Source: CAZBMJ01 sp964493205
Lineage (GTDB): Bacteria; Myxococcota; UBA727; JABDBI01
NCBI GenBank assembly: GCA_964493205.1
Contig: CAZBMJ010000065.1
Location: 1 to 6,737, forward strand
Length of the DNA: 6,737 nt
Reading direction: 5' to 3'
How positions within the stretch are numbered: position 1 is the first letter of the stretch; each line of letters starts with the position of its first letter. The notes below the pieces were generated by a model. That model saw only the letters and a list, made by a program, of their open reading frames with translations, did no database searches and was not told the DNA's origin. The translations under genes were made by a program, and so were the position numbers. Shown here one piece after another: positions 1 to 5,170 of the stretch.

Positions 1-244
1 TACAGAAGAGATTTACATAAGCATTGCGTTAGATGATGGTACGCATGTAAATACGTGGGTATCGCTGGATTTGACTGCAGAAGAAGCTATAGAGCAAGCT
101 TTAAGCGAAAAAGTCCCGTCAATTCCAAAAGAGGATTATGAATTATATAATCTTTCAGCAGGAGACAAACAAATAGATGGAGATGAAAAATTATCAAATT
201 ACCCTGATTGTAGCTGGTTAACACTTAAAAAAGTAACATTCTAA
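1..244 (+). CDS. Secreted ubiquitin-like-fold paralogue, 3' part only
   Basis: This is the C-terminal 80 residues of a gene cut by the left edge; base 1 is the last base of a codon and the stop is TAA at 242-244. The frame is fixed by alignment with the complete paralogue at 418-711, offset by 476 bases: 56 of 77 aligned residues are identical by hand count. The shared core runs from strand-like EEIYISIAL through a helix (TAEEAIEQALSEKV) to a DYELYNL strand and a final SWLTLKK strand, the order expected of a ubiquitin-like beta-grasp. The start and any signal peptide lie outside the window; by analogy with the paralogue it should be secreted. It has three more residues (VTF) at the C terminus than its partner. 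No enzyme motif is visible and the function is unknown. The coding call is strong; the fold is inference from pattern. Confidence 0.8.
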   Translation, partial: TEEIYISIALDDGTHVNTWVSLDLTAEEAIEQALSEKVPSIPKEDYELYNLSAGDKQIDGDEKLSNYPDCSWLTLKKVTF

Positions 245-311
245 GAAAACAAAAAATTCCAAATAAATAATCTACATATTATCTAGCTTAAAAAAATCTC
301 AAAACCTCTTG

Positions 312-340
312 TGTACTGAAGTCGGGAAATTAGTGATAAT
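312..340 (+). promoter_or_regulatory. Possible promoter for the small secreted protein
   Basis: A GATAAT hexamer (335-340) matches five of six -10 positions. A weak -35-like TGTACT (312-317) lies 17 bases upstream. It sits about 78 bases before the start at 418, and no terminator is evident after the upstream paralogue, so read-through is an equally good explanation. Confidence 0.25.
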
Positions 341-417
341 TTATTTTTTAGAGAATAAATCTAAATTAATAGTTGTTTTTTTAGAACAAAAAAGCATTCA
401 ATAAGTAGGAGCGAATA

Positions 418-711
418 ATGGCGTTAAAAAAAATAATACCTTTTTTAAGTTTTTTCATGGCAGCGGGAGTATTTGCTACAGGAGAGATTACCATACGCAT
501 TGAGTTAGGTGATGGTACGCTTGTAAATACGGAGGTATCGCTGGATTTGACTGCAGAAAAAGCTATAGAGCAAGCTTTAAGCAAAAAAGTCCCGTCAATT
601 CCAAAAGAGGATTATGAATTGTATAATCTTTCAACAAGAAATGGAGAAATAGATAGAGATGAAAAATTATTAAATTATACTAATTATAGCTGGTTAAACC
701 TTAAACAGTAA
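418..711 (+). CDS. Small secreted protein, ubiquitin-like beta-grasp candidate
   Basis: The protein has 97 residues. Residues 1-20 form a clear Sec signal peptide: two lysines (4-5), a hydrophobic core, and a VFA site with probable cleavage after A20. The start is supported by AGGAG at 407-411, six bases before ATG. The mature part of about 77 residues reads strand (EITIRIEL), turn (GDG), strand (TEVSLDL), helix (TAEKAIEQALSKKV), strand (DYELYNL), an acidic turn (DRDEKLLNY) and a last strand (SWLNLKQ). This order, and the D-x-x-x-L-x-x-Y segment before the final strand, resemble ubiquitin and the F0/F1 lobes of FERM-type proteins. There is no terminal Gly-Gly, so it is not an obvious conjugated modifier, and there is no mature cysteine. 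It is the second of two tandem paralogues. Being a real secreted gene is well supported; fold and role are inference, with interaction with a host or neighbouring cell one possibility. Confidence 0.85.
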   Translation: MALKKIIPFLSFFMAAGVFATGEITIRIELGDGTLVNTEVSLDLTAEKAIEQALSKKVPSIPKEDYELYNLSTRNGEIDRDEKLLNYTNYSWLNLKQ

Positions 712-719
712 CGTTTCAA

Positions 720-742
720 ATGAAGAAAAAATTATTCTTCAT
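720..742 (+). terminator. Hairpin just after the small secreted gene
   Basis: A perfect 8-bp inverted repeat, ATGAAGAA (720-727) and TTCTTCAT (735-742), with a 7-base loop, starts nine bases after the stop at 711. No T-tract follows, so it may be a weak terminator or a 3'-end stabilising hairpin rather than a classical intrinsic terminator. Confidence 0.35.
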
Positions 743-746
743 GCGC

Positions 747-797
747 AGGCGTGTTAGGCCGCCTATGTGTTAGGCCGTGGCTTGACAAAGCAAAACA
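747..797 (+). repeat. GC-rich dispersed intergenic repeat, copy 1
   Basis: This 51-base GC-rich island in AT-rich sequence aligns with 6686-6737 at the window's right edge. Shared blocks in the same order are AGGCG (747-751 and 6686-6690), TTAGGCCGCCT (754-764 and 6696-6706), GGCTTG (779-784 and 6721-6726) and GCAAAACA (790-797 and 6730-6737). An 11-base direct repeat, GTGTTAGGCCG, occurs inside it at 751-761 and 767-777. AGGCG and CGCCT (747-751, 760-764) can pair. Both copies follow genes for secreted proteins. This looks like a REP-type intergenic element; the family is not one I recognise. Confidence 0.6.
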
Positions 798-807
798 CGG
801 TTTTATT
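775..807 (+). terminator. Two-part hairpin with T-rich tail
   Basis: CCGTG (775-779) pairs with CACGG (796-800), and inside it GCTT (780-783) pairs with AAGC (788-791) around a GACA loop, leaving an AAAA bulge at 792-795. This gives nine base pairs in all, followed by TTTTATT (801-807). The shape fits an intrinsic terminator for the small secreted genes. It overlaps the right half of the GC-rich repeat, suggesting the repeat family may act as terminators. It also overlaps a TTGACA hexamer that could be a promoter element; both roles are possible. Confidence 0.45.
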
Positions 808-812
808 ATGAT
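782..812 (+). promoter_or_regulatory. Possible promoter for the symporter gene
   Basis: A consensus -35 TTGACA (782-787) is followed after 19 bases by TATGAT (807-812), a five-of-six match to the -10. An ATTATG at the ideal 17-base spacing is a poorer match. Transcription would start near 819 and leave an untranslated leader of roughly 155 bases before ATG at 976. The TTGACA lies inside a hairpin and in the dispersed repeat, so it could be coincidental. Confidence 0.35.
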
Positions 813-818
813 AAGATG

Positions 819-975
819 AATAATCGTTTTATTAACATAATTAAGCAAAATCTAAGCGCAGCCGTGCTATTCCTCTTAGCCCACTAAGGGCTAATATAAT
901 CACATCATATAGTTAATTTATTTTATTTTTTTGGCCTCTTAGGCCTGAAGTGGTTATATTTTTGTAGGAATTTTT
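819..975 (+). other. Leader region with two small hairpins
   Basis: This non-coding stretch before the symporter gene holds two compact inverted repeats. TTAGCCC (876-882) pairs with GGGCTAA (888-894) around ACTAA, and GGCCT (933-937) pairs with AGGCC (941-945) around CTT. The second lies 21 bases upstream of the Shine-Dalgarno-like AGGAA at 966-970, which is five bases from ATG. I see no recognised riboswitch or leader-peptide pattern. Structure in this position could modulate expression, but that is inference from hairpins alone. Confidence 0.35.
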
Positions 976-2445
976 ATGAATGAAAATAACAAAAAAACAT
1001 GGATAAAAGAATCTGGATTTATCTTTGCCATGATCGGTTCTGCGGTTGGATTTGCAAATATTTTATCGTTTAGTGCGCAATGCTATAAAAATGGTGGTGG
1101 CGCATTTTTAATCCCCTTTTTTTTAGCCATAGGGATTATTGGTATACCCATGCTCTATTTGGAAGGAGTGATTGGGAAAATATATGGTTTACCTATAGTT
1201 TCTGCGTATGAAAGAGTAAATTGTAAAAAATGGAAGATTTTTGGTTGGATAGCAGCTCTTTCATGCCTTAGTATTGGAGCATTTTATTCAGTATTGACCA
1301 GTTGGTCAGTGGCATATAGCTATTTTGCAGCTACTAATCAAATCCCCATGGATACAGCAACTTTTTTTAGTAAAAGCTTTTTATTAGAAAGCGATAGCTT
1401 GCTTAGCATGGGTAATTTTAGTTTTGTGATATTTTTTGCGACCATATTTGTAGCAGCTGTTACATGGTGGGTAAATTCCAGGGATATTGGTCAGGGTATT
1501 GAAAAAATTTGTGCTGTTTTTATGCCTATGCTTTTTATTATTATTAGCACATTTGCAGTAGCAGTTTGTTTCTTACCTGGCGCATGGTATGGCTTTTATC
1601 AGTTTTTGCGACCTGATTTCAGCAGACTCAAAGATTTCACTTTGTGGCGAGATGTATTTGGGCATGTATTTTTTAGTTTTTCTTTGGGTATTGGTATTGT
1701 GGTAGGTTATTCTCGCCATAGCAAAAAAAATACTAATATAAAAAAGGCCATGATCATGGTGGCTCTTGGTGACACTGTAATCTCTATCATGTCGGGTTTT
1801 GCTATTTTTGGGTGTGTTGGTTTTATGGCGCACACCACAGGTATGCCTTTTCATGAAATCATTCAATCGGGATCAACTTTTGTTATGGGGTTCATAGTAT
1901 TTCCAAAAATCCTGCATACTTTTTCTTTTTGGCTTCAACCTATTATTGGTTTCTTATTCTTTTTTTCTGTATTTATTGCAGGTATTACGGGAGTATTTTC
2001 TATTGTTGAGTCCGTATCAGGCAATTTTGAAGTTGAATTTAACTTAAGTAGGAAAAAAGCAGTAAGTATAAGTGTTATTCTAATGCTTGCATTATCAACA
2101 TTTTTTTGTTTTGGTAATGGCACTCATCTTTTAAGCGCGTTGGCACCTGTCTTGCTTGGATATGTATTTTTGATTGGGGCTATAGCTCAAATTATCGTAT
2201 TTATGTATTTTGACAAAGAAGTAAGCCAAGATTCTGCTTTCTTAGGAAATAATAACCAACAGAGTATTTTTTATTACTGTGTTAAATATGTTGGTTTGCT
2301 CTTTTTAATTATGAGTTTTATAGGTGCCTTGATTGAGGAGTCTTATGAGCAATTCAACTATGAGCATATTTTTAGAATTGTCTTTTTTGTCGTGCTGATT
2401 CTAACTTCAATTATTTTAAGCAAGCTTGGCAGAAAAAAATCATAA
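976..2445 (+). CDS. Sodium-dependent symporter of the NSS/SNF family
   Basis: This 489-residue inner-membrane transporter has about 12 membrane segments (TM1 about 12-34, TM6 about 225-246, TM8 about 318-348, TM12 about 465-482) and matches the usual bacterial length (LeuT 511). TM1 carries the family signature IGSAVGFANILSF (20-32), followed by NGGGAFLIPFF (39-49). By eye against LeuT, the sodium-site Ala22 and Asn27 are kept as A23 and N28, the substrate carboxylate Tyr108 as Y104, and Thr254 becomes S234 in FFSFSLGIG (232-240). TM8 keeps T338 of AGIT (335-338), but the next sodium-2 serine is G339. The extracellular-gate Arg30 is S31, and its partner Asp404 appears hydrophobic in TM10. The fold predicts Na+-coupled uptake of an amino acid or similar amine; the altered gate makes the substrate uncertain. 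AGGAA at 966-970 supports the start. It converges with the next gene, 8 bp between stops. Confidence 0.92.
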   Translation: MNENNKKTWIKESGFIFAMIGSAVGFANILSFSAQCYKNGGGAFLIPFFLAIGIIGIPMLYLEGVIGKIYGLPIVSAYERVNCKKWKIFGWIAALSCLSIGAFYSVLTSWSVAYSYFAATNQIPMDTATFFSKSFLLESDSLLSMGNFSFVIFFATIFVAAVTWWVNSRDIGQGIEKICAVFMPMLFIIISTFAVAVCFLPGAWYGFYQFLRPDFSRLKDFTLWRDVFGHVFFSFSLGIGIVVGYSRHSKKNTNIKKAMIMVALGDTVISIMSGFAIFGCVGFMAHTTGMPFHEIIQSGSTFVMGFIVFPKILHTFSFWLQPIIGFLFFFSVFIAGITGVFSIVESVSGNFEVEFNLSRKKAVSISVILMLALSTFFCFGNGTHLLSALAPVLLGYVFLIGAIAQIIVFMYFDKEVSQDSAFLGNNNQQSIFYYCVKYVGLLFLIMSFIGALIEESYEQFNYEHIFRIVFFVVLILTSIILSKLGRKKS

Positions 2446-2453
2446 TTTATTAG

Positions 2454-3368
2454 CTATTTACAAGTGGCTTTATCTCTTAGTTTCTCCATCTCTATTCTTA
2501 TTTTTAGTGCTTCTTTAAATGGTGGCAATTTTAATAATCTACCATTTATAAATAGGGATGGAGTAGCCATTATTTGCAGAGTATTTAAAGCATAATCTTT
2601 TTGAGAAGTTACTTTAGTGAGGAGGCTTTTATCTGCTAAATGCTTTTCAAAAGTTTTAACTTCGCTTGGAGAAAAAAGCTTTGATGCTAATGATTTAATA
2701 CTGGCTTGGCTCAAGCTACCTTCATAATCGAATAGTAAGTCATGCATAGGCCAAAATTTACCTAATTTATGAGCAGCTTCACTAGCAATGGCCGCAAATT
2801 CTGCATTTAGATGGGAACTTAAGGGAAAGTGCATAAAATAAATTTGTACATCATTTTTATGTTCTTCGTAAAACGCTCTAATTTCTTTTGATATTACTTT
2901 GCATGCAGGACATTCAAAATCAGCAAACTCTACTATGGTAATTAAAGCTTTTTTATCACCTTTTTGATAAGCTGTGCTTACATCAATAGTTTTAGGGTTA
3001 GATTTAAAGCCGGTATTAATTTCTTCTGATAAAGCCTTAAATAAATTTCGTTCAGGTGCACCTAACAAAAGCTGATCTACACTCCACTGGGCTAATAATT
3101 TTCCAGCGGGACAAGAATTATTTTCTACACATTCAAAAAAAGTTGATGGGCAATCACAAGGGCATACTTCGTCGTTTAGTAATTTATTAAAAGCATTTTT
3201 TTGCTCAGGAGTTAGCATTTTATAATCAAAATTAGTTAAACTTTTAAATTCTTCTTTTTTAATCGGTAAATCTTCTGGTATTTGTTTGTTTTGGCAAGAT
3301 TTATTGCAAGATACTAAAAATAAAAAAATACACACTATTGATAAAAAAGAACAATTTTTAATTTTCAT
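2454..3368 (-). CDS. DsbA-like thioredoxin-fold lipoprotein
   Basis: The protein has 304 residues. It begins with a lipoprotein signal: basic start, hydrophobic run 7-19 and lipobox LVSC with C21 as probable lipid anchor, so it should act on the membrane outside the cytoplasm. The C-terminal DsbA/Thioredoxin_4-type domain (about 128-295) has strand ITIVEFADFEC, the redox pair C153-P-A-C156, and the cis-proline loop ATPSLFINGR with P270. Between anchor and catalytic domain lies a cysteine-rich segment, CPCDCP (69-74) with C80 and C86, of the CPC-x-C...C...C kind seen in some exported DsbA-like proteins and reminiscent of CcmH-type motifs. Role: making or isomerising disulfides in exported proteins, or reductive delivery; direction cannot be read from sequence. 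GAGG (3376-3379 on this strand) is seven bases before ATG. It is divergent from tsaD with 91 bp between starts. Confidence 0.9.
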   Translation of the reverse strand: MKIKNCSFLSIVCIFLFLVSCNKSCQNKQIPEDLPIKKEEFKSLTNFDYKMLTPEQKNAFNKLLNDEVCPCDCPSTFFECVENNSCPAGKLLAQWSVDQLLLGAPERNLFKALSEEINTGFKSNPKTIDVSTAYQKGDKKALITIVEFADFECPACKVISKEIRAFYEEHKNDVQIYFMHFPLSSHLNAEFAAIASEAAHKLGKFWPMHDLLFDYEGSLSQASIKSLASKLFSPSEVKTFEKHLADKSLLTKVTSQKDYALNTLQIMATPSLFINGRLLKLPPFKEALKIRIEMEKLRDKATCK

Positions 3369-3459
3369 TAAATAACCTCACAAGTAATCGCCAAAAGACT
3401 TCATAGCAGATAGGTATAGTATTGCTAGAGAGAAAAAATAGGATATAGAATTTATTATA
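3369..3459. promoter_or_regulatory. Divergent promoter spacer between the lipoprotein gene and tsaD
   Basis: This 91-bp spacer must hold promoters for both directions. On the + strand TATAGT (3415-3420) is a five-of-six -10 match about 40 bases before the tsaD ATG, but no good -35 stands upstream of it. On the - strand only weak -10-like TACTAT is seen in the same place. Overlapping divergent promoters are likely from layout; exact sites are uncertain. Confidence 0.3.
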
Positions 3460-4485
3460 ATGAGTATAATTTTGGCGTTTGAAACTAGTTGTGATGATAC
3501 TGCAGTGGCTGTTGTTAACAGTGATGGTCATATTTTATCTGATGTTATATATTCTCAATTTAACGAACATCGCGAGTTTGGGGGTATAGTCCCTGAAATA
3601 GGTTCTAGATCTCATATTGAGCAAATAAATTTTTGTACTCAAGAAGCATTAAAAAAAGCTCAAATTAAAATTAATAATATCGACGCCGTAGCGGCAACTT
3701 TTGCTCCTGGCTTACTAGGGCCTTTATTAGTAGGAGCACAGTACGCTAAAGGCCTAGCTTTAGGCGCCAATAAACTATTAATAGCCATTCATCATATTGA
3801 AGGCCATATATTTTCTGGGTATTTGGAAACAAATTTTTTGCCTCCTCCATTTTTAGCTCTTATCGTTTCTGGAGGACATACTGCAACTTATTTTTGTGAT
3901 GAAAATTTTGTAATAAAAACTATTGGGCAAACCCTAGACGACGCTGCAGGGGAAGCCTTTGATAAAATAGGCAGAAGTTTAGGCCTTGATTATCCAGCTG
4001 GCAAAATAATTAATAATTTGGCTCTAAATGGCGATAAAAATAAATTTGCTCTGCCTATACCTATGCTTAAAGATCACAGTTTAAATTTTTCGTTTTCAGG
4101 CCTTAAAACCAAAGCTCTAGAAATTATTAAAAAAAATGCTCCATTTACTGACCAATCAAAATCAGATTTTTGTGCCAGCCTACAAGAAACTATTTGTTTA
4201 TCTCTAATAAATAAAACTTTCTTAGCCCTAGATAAATTAAATCTTGCTTCGCTAGTTTTAGGTGGAGGAGTGAGCGCTAACTCGCGTCTGCGAGAGCTTA
4301 TAAAAGAAGAGTGCGCACAGAAAAATATAAAGCTTTTTTTACCAAAAATTTCTTTATGCACTGATAACGCTGTTATGATCGCCCGTGCAGCCCACTTAAA
4401 ACTTACTAAAAAGCAGTTTACGTCTTTAAATCAAGATGTTTTTGCGTCACTGCCCATAGAAGAAAGTTATAAGTTGTATTGTTAA
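3460..4485 (+). CDS. tsaD: tRNA N6-threonylcarbamoyladenosine (t6A37) transferase subunit TsaD
   Basis: With TsaB and TsaE, TsaD transfers the threonylcarbamoyl group from threonylcarbamoyl-AMP to A37 of ANN-reading tRNAs in the cytoplasm. At 341 residues it matches the family (E. coli 337). Motifs run in order: FETSCDDT (7-14), GGIVPEIGSRSH (41-52), the metal-binding pair H112/H116 in HHIEGH, SGGHT (137-141), DDAAGEAFDKIGR (160-172), FSFSGLKT (210-217), LGGGVSAN (267-274) and CTDNAVMIA (300-308) with metal ligand D302. All expected ligands are present, so it should be active. The start is fixed by the N-terminal beta-strand right before ETSCD. The ribosome site is poor: the only AGGA (3440-3443) is 16 bases from ATG. 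The last nine codons (IEESYKLYC) recur almost exactly after the downstream toxin gene. Confidence 0.97.
   Translation: MSIILAFETSCDDTAVAVVNSDGHILSDVIYSQFNEHREFGGIVPEIGSRSHIEQINFCTQEALKKAQIKINNIDAVAATFAPGLLGPLLVGAQYAKGLALGANKLLIAIHHIEGHIFSGYLETNFLPPPFLALIVSGGHTATYFCDENFVIKTIGQTLDDAAGEAFDKIGRSLGLDYPAGKIINNLALNGDKNKFALPIPMLKDHSLNFSFSGLKTKALEIIKKNAPFTDQSKSDFCASLQETICLSLINKTFLALDKLNLASLVLGGGVSANSRLRELIKEECAQKNIKLFLPKISLCTDNAVMIARAAHLKLTKKQFTSLNQDVFASLPIEESYKLYC
4456..4481 (+). repeat. Direct repeat at the 3' end of tsaD, left copy
   Basis: These 26 bases, starting ATAGAAGAAAGTTATA, are the closing codons of tsaD from I333. They recur at 5171-5196 with 24 of 26 bases identical, exactly 715 bp apart, bracketing the toxin-antitoxin pair. 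Flanking sequence on the left side of the two copies is unrelated. Confidence 0.8.
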
Positions 4486-4492
4486 GTTGTTA

Positions 4493-4514
4493 TAAAAATT
4501 AGTGAAAATTTTTA
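4493..4514 (+). terminator. AT-only hairpin after tsaD
   Basis: TAAAAATT (4493-4500) pairs with AATTTTTA (4507-4514) around AGTGAA, starting eight bases after the tsaD stop. The stem contains no G or C, so it is a weak terminator at best, and in such AT-rich sequence it may be chance. Confidence 0.2.
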
Positions 4515-4520
4515 GATAAA

Positions 4521-4555
4521 AAATCAATTGATTTAATTGTATCAAATAATATAGT
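4521..4555 (+). promoter_or_regulatory. Toxin-antitoxin promoter with palindromic operator candidate
   Basis: A perfect 14-bp palindrome, AAATCAATTGATTT (4521-4534), overlaps a -35-like TTGATT (4528-4533). TATAGT (4550-4555), a five-of-six -10, follows at 16-base spacing, 21 bases before the antitoxin ATG. The pentamer ATCAA or its complement occurs three times (4523-4527, 4528-4532, 4541-4545). Phd/YefM antitoxins are known to repress their own operons through palindromes in this position, so this is a sensible operator; binding is inferred. Confidence 0.5.
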
Positions 4556-4576
4556 TAAAGAAACACGGGAAAAATC

Positions 4577-4858
4577 ATGACAATTACTTTAAGTGCTATG
4601 GAAGCTAGACATAAATTCGGTGAACTTCTAAATAGGGTTAATTTGGTTCATGAACATTTTATTATTGAACGCAAAGGCCAAGCATTAGCTGCCTTAGTGC
4701 CAATTAGCGCACTTGCGGAATTAAAAATAAAGGCTGCACGAGAAGTCGAAAAACACTTTGAATCCAGTTTAAGCGACCTTTCTGATGATGAAGGCATGAA
4801 AATAGCCAATGAAGAAATAAAACAGTATCGCGCTGAGCAAAAAAGAAAACTAAAATAA
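4577..4858 (+). CDS. Phd/YefM-family antitoxin
   Basis: The protein has 93 residues. The N-terminal half has the standard Phd/YefM pattern: ITLSAMEARHKFGELLNRV (3-21), a strand with HFIIERKGQ (27-35), then ALAALVPISALAEL (36-49). This part normally dimerises and binds operator DNA. The C-terminal half (about 50-93) is charged and helical, ending in a lysine-rich tail; in this family it is disordered until it wraps and blocks the toxin. The start at this ATG leaves the usual few residues before the SAxEAR motif, and GGGA (4567-4570) is six bases upstream. Its stop overlaps the toxin start by one base (TAATG), so the two are translationally coupled, as in most type II modules. Likely self-repressing through the palindrome upstream. 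Family assignment is firm; partner neutralisation is inferred from context. Confidence 0.92.
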   Translation: MTITLSAMEARHKFGELLNRVNLVHEHFIIERKGQALAALVPISALAELKIKAAREVEKHFESSLSDLSDDEGMKIANEEIKQYRAEQKRKLK

Positions 4859-5166
4859 TGCGAATTGCTCTAGATGCTAACGTATATGTGGGAGCACAAC
4901 TATCACCACATGGTATTTGCCTTAAAGTTATTAAATTATTAATTGAAAGATTAGAAAATCTTGCATCTTTTGTGCCTGATTTAGCAATCCCTCTTAATTC
5001 ATGTAGGGATCCAAAAGATCTTATATATCTTGCAGCAGCTGATACAGCTAAAGCAGATTTAATAGTTAGTTTAGATAATGATTTGCTTGATCTAACCGAG
5101 TTTAGAGGAATAAAAATCTTAAAACCACACGAGTTTATGTTTATAGCAAATCAAATTTTTTTATAA
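4858..5166 (+). CDS. PIN-domain toxin (VapC-like), internally shortened
   Basis: PIN-domain toxins are Mg2+-dependent RNases. This 102-residue protein has both ends of a PIN domain: MRIALDANVYVGAQLSPHG (1-19, catalytic D6) and CRDPKDLIYLAAADTAKADLIVSLDNDLLDL (49-79, acidic D51/D54 and D73/D75), then FRGIKILKPHEF (82-93). Proteins of this PIN_3-like type are usually about 135-145 residues. Here the region between the first helix (KVIKLL, to about residue 28) and the CRDPKD strand is only about 20 residues, so roughly 40 are absent. That stretch normally carries the central strand and the helix with the conserved middle glutamate. The frame is intact. The putative junction near 4928-4942 contains TTATTAA twice, which would fit a slippage deletion. 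It may be an inactive remnant kept with its antitoxin, or a minimal variant. Start overlaps the antitoxin stop. Confidence 0.8.
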   Translation: MRIALDANVYVGAQLSPHGICLKVIKLLIERLENLASFVPDLAIPLNSCRDPKDLIYLAAADTAKADLIVSLDNDLLDLTEFRGIKILKPHEFMFIANQIFL

Positions 5167-5170
5167 TTTT

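Noticed and set aside
381..584. Reverse-strand open frame of 67 codons
   Set aside because: It lies opposite the signal-peptide gene at 418-711, has no family resemblance, and its open state follows from the AT-rich coding strand.
1573..1866. Reverse-strand open frame of 97 codons
   Set aside because: It is antisense to the symporter gene, whose protein is well conserved through this stretch; the translated product is His/Lys-rich without recognisable motif.
1935..2123. Reverse-strand open frame of 62 codons
   Set aside because: Antisense to symporter membrane segments; no ribosome site or motif.
2446..2453. Shared bidirectional terminator between the convergent symporter and lipoprotein genes
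   Set aside because: The 8-bp gap and adjoining coding ends show no stem with flanking A and T tracts; the two transcripts probably overlap.
4074..4361. Reverse-strand open frame of 95 codons
   Set aside because: Antisense to conserved TsaD motifs (FSFSGLKT, LGGGVSAN); composition is that of a shadow frame.
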